Translations under genes and position numbers: made by a program
In this document: positions 7,495 through 11,791 of the stretch, piece after piece
How positions within the stretch are numbered: position 1 is the first letter of the stretch
How the letters are laid out: each line of letters opens with the position of its first letter
Origin: Asterionellopsis glacialis
Taxonomy: Eukaryota; Bacillariophyta; Plagiogrammaphyceae; Rhaphoneidales; Asterionellopsidaceae
Length of the DNA: 11,791 nucleotides
Reading direction: 5' to 3'
NCBI GenBank assembly: GCA_014885115.2
Contig: WKLE02000620.1
Span: 1 to 11,791 of the forward strand
Notes under the pieces: model-generated
Told to the model about the DNA's origin: nothing
The model's database searches: none
The model's input: the letters and a program-made list of their open reading frames with translations, nothing else

Positions 7495-8572
7495 GCTGAT
7501 CTCAGAGCTCTATGATAATTCCTAGTATTGCGGCCTCTTAACACAATATCATCCTCTTTTCCAACATTATCTTCAGGCCTATTTATAAACCCAATTGGAC
7601 GCCATGCATGTGATTGATTCCTAGTTGCTTGATTAAAAACTGTCAGTGACATCATTACAGGTTCTAATCTGCCTGATGAAAAAACAACAAGGTGAGTGCC
7701 ATCAATATATAAAATTATTCTACAAAAAATATCTTTGTTGGTGGTACACAACTCTTTTTGACTATTCCAACAAACTTTGCCTTAGTGCATTTCTTCAAGT
7801 GTGTCTTCAACTTCATATTCAGGTTTGTACTTGGTAGGATCAGTCTCAGATATCACTAAGTTGTGTGCATTGTTTATTCTTGGATCATTTATCAAGGATT
7901 CAAACATTGCTTTAAAATCAAACACTACTACATCTTCTTTACCACCCTTTCTAACATGTAAGGGATTGTGCTTGGTTTACAATTTTCAGTTTTGAATGTT
8001 CTTTCCAATTTTTTAATAATAGTTTTCCTTTGCAAATTGTTTCCAGAAAAAGTAACTCCACAGGATATAGCATTCTCAACCCATGCAATTATTTTATCAA
8101 ACAAGGCCAATGGAGCCTCAGCCTCTTGTAAGATGAACAACAGTTCTGTACTCATGATAGTTTCATGAGATAAAAAAACAGGATGTTCTTGATTATCAGA
8201 TGTACCATCAAAGGCATCATCATCATTGTTGTTGTTGTTATTATTTAAATCCAGAATTCAACTGTTATTGTCAGTAAAGTGTGCATCCACATATTGGGTG
8301 GGATCTTTTTGATCATTTTGATAAGCCACAGGGTCTTGTGATTCATTAGCAGGTACCTTTGTACCATTTTGATATATGTAAGCTGAATGGGCACTAATTG
8401 GAGCAGTATCATTGCATAAGAAATCTCCACAAAAAGTGCTCTTGTCAATATGAGTTGTGAGAGCCCAGTTAGAGTTGAACAGCCTACCACAGGCTTCACA
8501 ACTTAGGGTGGCTCTCTTTTGTGATCTCAAGAAAGAGAACTGGTGAGATTGAGATTGAGTCCTTTTGGACAT
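7495..8572 (-). pseudogene. DNA transposase N-terminal region, Plavaka/KDZ-like, with C2HC zinc finger
   Basis: Read on the minus strand from the ATG at 8572-8570. Near the N-terminus is a zinc finger, C-X2-C-X12-H-X6-C (8500-8429; CEACGRLFNS...). Next come an Asn/Asp-rich stretch, then EAPLALFDKIIAWVENA, VVVFDFKAMFESLINDPRIN, and finally IILYIDGTH with the probable first catalytic Asp at 7703-7701, then SGRLEPVMMSLTVFNQATRN and HAWRPIGFI. I know this series from large diatom transposases related to Plavaka/KDZ, which use an RNase H-fold DDE core. Damage is light: a TGA at 8260-8258, a frameshift near 7955, and a TAA at 7784-7782. The product stops at the junction with element 2 (about 7495). 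The C-terminal part is at 3433-2703; the rest of the core is missing. Confidence 0.7.
8213..8244 (-). repeat. Codon repeat (ATT/AAC and GAT) in the transposase gene
   Basis: A short trinucleotide tract, CATCATCATCAT followed by TGTTGTTGTTGTTATTATT on the plus strand, is read in the transposase frame as about six Asn followed by four Asp. It separates the zinc finger from the first helical block. Such tracts vary in length between copies. Confidence 0.75.
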
Positions 8573-8944
8573 GATATGATGTGACCTTTAGAGCTTTTGT
8601 TGTTAGTAGTTGGTTGCTACTGTTTGTTTGGGTCAAGTTGCAGGTTACCTCTAGGCCTACTGGTCAGTGTGTGATCAGCTTGAGTCTAAGCAATACACTG
8701 ATTCTCATGTGATCAGAGACTTTTTTTGTCATGAACTGAAAAATAAGCCTGATGAGACCAAAATATGGGAATTAGAATGAAGGAAATAATACACAGACCA
8801 ATGACCATAGTGACTAGTGAGCAAAAAAAAGGTGACCAGCCAGCCATTCTTTCAGTTAATGACATGAAAAATTCACTTTATTAGGTGGACAGACAGGCAG
8901 AATTATTGCTGTGAAGGACAGACTTAGGTCTGGACTGGTGGGAT
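8573..8944. other. Non-coding flank upstream of the transposase start
   Basis: I see no gene in this stretch. It should hold the promoter and possibly the terminal or subterminal sequence of the DNA transposon. GTGATCAG occurs twice (about 8669 and 8709). TAGTG, the reverse complement of the CACTA end, occurs twice at about 8807-8818. CAGACTTAGGTCTG at 8920-8933 is a small inverted repeat. None of these is enough to define an element end. Confidence 0.5.
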
Positions 8945-8951
8945 ATGGTGT

Positions 8952-9397
8952 TCTGTTATGGACCATAAAATTCTAACCTATGACAACTGCCTAACCAATA
9001 GACACATACAGTGGCGCATGTTTGTAGAAGAATACACACCCAAGCTAAGATATATAAAAGGCAAACATAACATAGTTTCAGACATGCTCTCCCATCTAGA
9101 TCTACTAGATACTAACAAGGAAGCTGTCCCCAAATGATATATCACTGACAAAGATTTGGCAGAAATGTACTGTCTAAATAAGACACAGCATAGCAATAGT
9201 GACAAGGGTTCCCCCCTCAGCTACCCTGACATCCTCAAGCATCAGCTTAAGGACTGTCAGCTCAAATGAGGTGCACTTAGCAAAAAGGTTTCTCTGAATG
9301 CCTATTTCATGGGGGCAAAAAATCGTATAGCCTTACATGCTATAAAAATAAAATATGTGTTCCATCAACTTTACTAAAACAAATGGTACAATGGTAC
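8952..9397 (+). pseudogene. RNase H C-terminus and integrase start, broken (element 3)
   Basis: The reading starts with MDHKILTYDN (third RNase H Asp at 8961-8963), then WRMFVEEYTPKLRYIKGKHN and VSDMLSHLDLLD, with the fourth catalytic Asp kept at 9081-9083. Stops lie at 9135-9137 and in QLK*GALSKK near 9268. The linker SYPDILKHQLKDCQL is typical of the region between RNase H and integrase. A shift just before 9359 restores VPSTLLKQMVQWY, which is the sequence leading into the integrase zinc domain and ends exactly at 9397, where a solo LTR begins. The first half of RNase H and everything upstream is absent. Confidence 0.8.
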
Positions 9398-9854
9398 TGC
9401 AGTAGGCAATCAACCATAGTACAGACATACCATGGCATGATGATGTCACAGACGAGGACAGCCAAGATGATGTGATAACATCATCAAGCGGACAGATGCA
9501 AACGTGCAGTGATGCACTGCGTACATGCAAACACTGACATCACAAACAAAGCGCATCAAAATCCACTCTGCAGCAGAAGCATGATGCTTCATGCTGGAAC
9601 GCGATGACACGCTGGTCCGGCAGACTCTCATTGGCTGCCTTGGGGAGTTCAGTTCACATGGTAAAACCGAACTCCATCAGAACCGAACTCTAAGTAGATC
9701 AGTCGCGGGATCCCATACTGAAATTAGGTCAAGAAAAGAAATCAGTGGAGTTGGATATTTTTAGCAACTGGTTAAAATAGTTCATAATTGATTCACTCTA
9801 ACAAGCTCAATCCATTTTCCTATCACTTTTCAATATTGTTGTTTATGTTGTGCT
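9398..9854 (+). repeat. Solo LTR of the element 3 family inserted in integrase (457 bp)
   Basis: It starts TGCAGTAGG like the LTR at 11009 and shares with it blocks such as ATGATGTCACAG, TCATTGGCTGCCT, AACTCTAAGTAGA, GGATCCCATA and TTTTCAATATTGTTGT. It ends TGCT where the other LTR ends TGCA. It is flanked by GGTAC (9393-9397) and GGTAA (9855-9859), a 4-of-5 match to a 5-bp target-site duplication. No internal retrotransposon sequence accompanies it, so it is a solo LTR, usually the product of LTR-LTR recombination. It lacks about 40 bases present near the start of the 11009 copy. It contains the inverted repeat GCAGTG-ATG-CACTGC at 9506-9520. Confidence 0.85.
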
Positions 9855-9860
9855 GGTAAG

Positions 9861-10970
9861 ACCCAAAGCAAAGAGCCAATCCTGCAGTACTTATGGTGGC
9901 CCAAGTTACGTGAGCACATAACAACTTACTGCAAAACATGCCACATCTGCCAGCTGAACAAAAGTCAGTGTAAAAAGTATGAACAACTGCCTGAAAAAGA
10001 TGCAGAAGCCAAACCATGGGACCACCTATGTGTCAATCTCATAGGACCCTATACTATCAAAAGAAAAGGTCATAAGGATCTCACCCTACACCACATTACT
10101 ATGATCGACCCAGCAACAGGATGGTTTGAGATTGCCCCTTGGTCAGAAAGGAGCAGTATTGAAATGGCAAACATAGTAGAACAACAGTGGTTTGCACAAT
10201 ACCTGAAGCCTACACAAGTCACTTTTGACCAAGTCACAGAATTCATGAAGGACTTTCACAGTATGCTAGATGATGAATACCACATCAAGTGCAAACCAAT
10301 CACTATCTGTAACCCACAAGCTAATGCTTTGGTGGACAGGATACATGAAGTAGTGGGGAATATGATACAAACCCATGAGGTAAAACATAGTACCAAAGAC
10401 AACACTAGGGCCAGTGTATTAGCTAAAGTTGCATACGCTGTACGTTCCACTTATCATACTACTCTCCAAGCTATGCCTGGCCAACTAGTTTTTGGTAGAG
10501 ATATGATATTTAAGGTTCAACACAAAGCAAACTGGGAACACATACATAGTAGGAAACAAGCTAGAATAGCTCGCAACAACCAGCATGAAAAAGCCACTGC
10601 ATATGCCGTACATTCCACTTATCATACTACTCTCCAAGCTACACCTGGCCAGCTAGTTTTTGATAGAGATATGATATTTAATGTTCAACGTGAAGCAAAC
10701 TAAGAACACATACATAGTAGAAAACAAGCTAGGATTACTAGTAACAATCAGCATGAAAATGCCAAAAGAATCAAACATGATTATAAGGTAGACAATAAGG
10801 TTGCACTTACCAACAACTGGTCTAACCCACATAAATATGAGCAACTCCATGATGGACTGTATATGGCACAACAAGTACATTGCAATGGTACTGTGACATT
10901 ACAACATGGGCCAGTCGTCAACAGAATCAACATACATTGTGTGCTGCCATATCATGCAGCTGCTGCATAA
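9861..10970 (+). pseudogene. Integrase with tandem duplication and altered catalytic residues (element 3)
   Basis: The frame resumes after the solo LTR as WWPKLREHITTYCKTCHICQ, has the zinc-binding Cys pair, then LCVNLIGPYTI, MIDPATGWFEIAPW, VTFDQVTEF and NPQANALVDRIHEVVGN, and finally the HSTYHT/GQLVFGRDM block twice. It is open from 9861 to a TAA at 10701-10703 (Trp expected by comparison with the first copy), then continues to the TAA at 10968-10970 through a C-terminal DYKVDNKVAL...NGTVTLQHGPV module. Two triad positions differ from the family: Asn at 10035-10037 for the first Asp and Asp at 10335-10337 for the final Glu, while the middle Asp at 10227-10229 is kept with the usual 35-residue gap. 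About nine residues holding both zinc-binding His are missing at the solo-LTR site. Confidence 0.87.
10431..10766 (+). repeat. 168-bp in-frame tandem duplication in integrase
   Basis: 10431-10598 and 10599-10766 are two copies of the same 56-codon segment, each starting GCATA(C/T)GC(T/C)GTAC and reading AYAV(R/H)STYHTTLQA. They differ at scattered positions, including a Gly to Asp change in GQLVFGRDM and a Trp codon that is a stop (TAA) in the second copy. The frame is preserved. Other gypsy integrases, including element 1's visible part, have this block once. Confidence 0.94.
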
Positions 10971-10998
10971 GACAGTCCCCATACTAGGTCACTGGACA

Positions 10999-11008
10999 TG
11001 GGGGCAAG
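10999..11008 (+). promoter_or_regulatory. Polypurine tract of element 3
   Basis: TGGGGGCAAG, mostly purine, ends directly before the TG of the 3' LTR. This is the expected place of the plus-strand primer, and it resembles the tract of element 1. Confidence 0.6.
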
Positions 11009-11493
11009 TGCAGTAGGTGAGTTGTGCAACAGGTACAACTTGCATGTGATGACGTCAATCAACTGTAGTATGGATGTACTGTGATGCAATGATGTCACAG
11101 AAAAGACACGTACAGTGACGCATTGCGTACAAAGACATGCTGACATCACAGGCAAAGCATATGTGGTGACACTTCACAGCAGCATGACGTAAAGTGTGAT
11201 GCATCACGTCAGAATGCAGTGATGCACCATCAATTGGTGGCAGTACAACTCCAGTCATGATACCAAACAGATGGTCTGGCGGGCGTTCATTGGCTGCCTC
11301 AAGGAGTTTGGTTCAAACAATAAATCAAACTCTAAGTAGATTGGCCATAGGATCCCATACAAAAATAGGTGTCAAAGACGAAACGGTGATTTGGCAAGTG
11401 TTTTTTAGAACCAGCTAAAATAGGTCATGATTGCTCTCACAAAATCTACTCCCTTTTCACCTCCCTTTTCAATATTGTTGTCAGCATATTGCA
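11009..11493 (+). repeat. 3' LTR of gypsy element 3 (485 bp)
   Basis: It begins TGCAGTAGGTGAG after a purine tract and ends CATATTGCA, so TG...CA. The ends were set by comparison with the solo LTR at 9398-9854. The first 200 bases are rich in TGACG/CGTCA-type words. The following GTGCC (11494-11498) would be one half of the target-site duplication; the other half is lost with the 5' end. No strong TATA box or AATAAA is clear: AATAAA at 11320-11325 is a weak candidate. Confidence 0.85.
11050..11211. promoter_or_regulatory. Cluster of CRE-like (TGACGT-type) motifs in the LTR
   Basis: A full palindromic TGACGTCA lies at 11050-11057, TGACGC at 11116-11121, TGACGT at 11185-11190 and ACGTCA at 11206-11211. 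These are cores recognised by bZIP factors; in the diatom Phaeodactylum such words act as CO2/cAMP-responsive elements. Whether they act here is unknown. The solo LTR has decayed versions (TGATGTCA, TGACATCA) at matching places. Confidence 0.45.
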
Positions 11494-11791
11494 GTGCCAG
11501 CTAGTGATAAAGTTTTTGGCTTTGATCTTGATCAAGATTTATTTCAATTAAGTGAAGATCTGAATGTTCAGAATGATATTTCAGAAGAACATTCTGAGGA
11601 AATAGAAGCTACCAATGAAAAAAATGAAGACGTACAGTAGCAGAACAAATATCTGACAATATTTCTAATATGAATACTGCATTTGATGCCATTCTTGCTA
11701 GAACTATATCATCTTGAGCAACATCAATGCAAACTTTCTTCAAAATGTTTCAGGAGATCAACCATGGATACCATTTTCAGTGGATTCTATG
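11494..11791 (+). pseudogene. Unidentified acidic coding remnant flanking element 3
   Basis: From the LTR edge the frame reads VPASDKVFGFDLDQDLFQL, continuing as an Asp/Glu-rich product to a TAG at 11638-11640. Coding-like sequence continues in a second frame (QISDNISNMNTAFDAILAR) and then in a third (LSNINANFLQNV, PWIPFSVDSM) to the window edge. I do not recognise the protein. The acidic stretch followed by W-x-P-F recalls the region after the N-terminus of Plavaka-like transposases, but this is weak. It is what element 3 inserted into, or next to. Two frameshifts mean it is broken, unless introns are involved. Confidence 0.4.

Larger units (their letters stand above)
7495..8944 (-). mobile_element. 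DNA transposon remnant, part 2 (transposase 5' end and upstream sequence)
   Basis: This block joins the transposase N-terminus to its likely 5' untranslated and terminal region. It lies between truncated element 2 on the left and truncated element 3 on the right. Transcription is on the minus strand, the same as the transposase C-terminus at 3433-2703, and the order of the two pieces is right for one gene. I take both blocks as one element split by element 2. Element 3 or its deletion cut the outer end, so a terminal inverted repeat cannot be shown. Confidence 0.6.
8945..11493 (+). mobile_element. Ty3/gypsy LTR retrotransposon, 5'-truncated (element 3), with a nested solo LTR
   Basis: The element starts abruptly inside RNase H, continues through the linker and integrase, then a purine tract and a 485-bp 3' LTR. 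Its LTR family is unrelated by eye to LTR A/B, and its protein differs from element 2 in many positions, so it is a separate family. A 457-bp copy of its own LTR family interrupts the integrase. The 5' LTR, gag, protease and RT are absent. The left boundary is set where RNase H-like coding first appears and may be off by some tens of bases. Confidence 0.85.

Noticed and set aside
8803..8820. TAGTGACTAGTG as the CACTA-type terminal repeat of the DNA transposon.
   Set aside because: No matching inverted end is present in the window, and the words are short and common.
9333..9631. Minus-strand open frames across the solo LTR (9333-9530 and 9446-9631).
   Set aside because: They cross the LTR boundary or lie inside the LTR, and the products are repetitive without any domain.
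1..11791. tRNA, rRNA, CRISPR arrays, or host housekeeping genes.
   Set aside because: I saw no clover-leaf, rRNA core or regularly spaced repeat, and every recognisable coding stretch belongs to a transposable element.

Overview
This window is a graveyard of nested eukaryotic transposable elements, with no recognisable host gene. I infer a diatom or a related stramenopile alga. The gag, integrase, transposase and protease reading frames resemble repeat-encoded proteins I know from diatom genomes, and the sequence is A+T-rich with no bacterial gene organisation. The species cannot be told from the sequence alone.

Three Ty3/gypsy-type LTR retrotransposons are visible. Element 1 contributes only its integrase C-terminus (3-410) and 3' LTR (408-651). 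Element 2 (3434-7494) has a related 244-bp 5' LTR, then gag, protease, reverse transcriptase, RNase H and the N-terminal half of integrase, all broken by stops and frameshifts; its 3' end is missing. Element 3 (about 8945-11493) starts inside RNase H, runs through integrase, and ends in a 485-bp 3' LTR. Its integrase is interrupted by a 457-bp solo LTR of the same family (9398-9854) and carries an in-frame 168-bp tandem duplication.

Between these lie two pieces of what looks like one cut-and-paste DNA transposon. Piece one (652-3433) has a plus-strand gene remnant with a Ulp1/C48-like cysteine protease domain, an acidic linker and a second Cys/His/Asp protease-like domain. It faces a minus-strand remnant that I read as a transposase C-terminus. 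Piece two (7495-8572, minus strand) is the transposase N-terminus, with a C2HC zinc finger and a YIDGTH motif. Element 2 sits exactly between the two transposase pieces, which are in the correct order. The simplest history is insertion of element 2 into the transposase gene, followed by a deletion that removed element 2's 3' end and the middle of the transposase.

The last 300 bases flank element 3's 3' LTR and hold an acidic, frameshifted open stretch of unknown identity. The most interesting points are the transposon carrying two unrelated protease-like domains, the reconstructed nesting order, the two coding tandem duplications, and a cluster of TGACGT-type motifs in the element 3 LTR.
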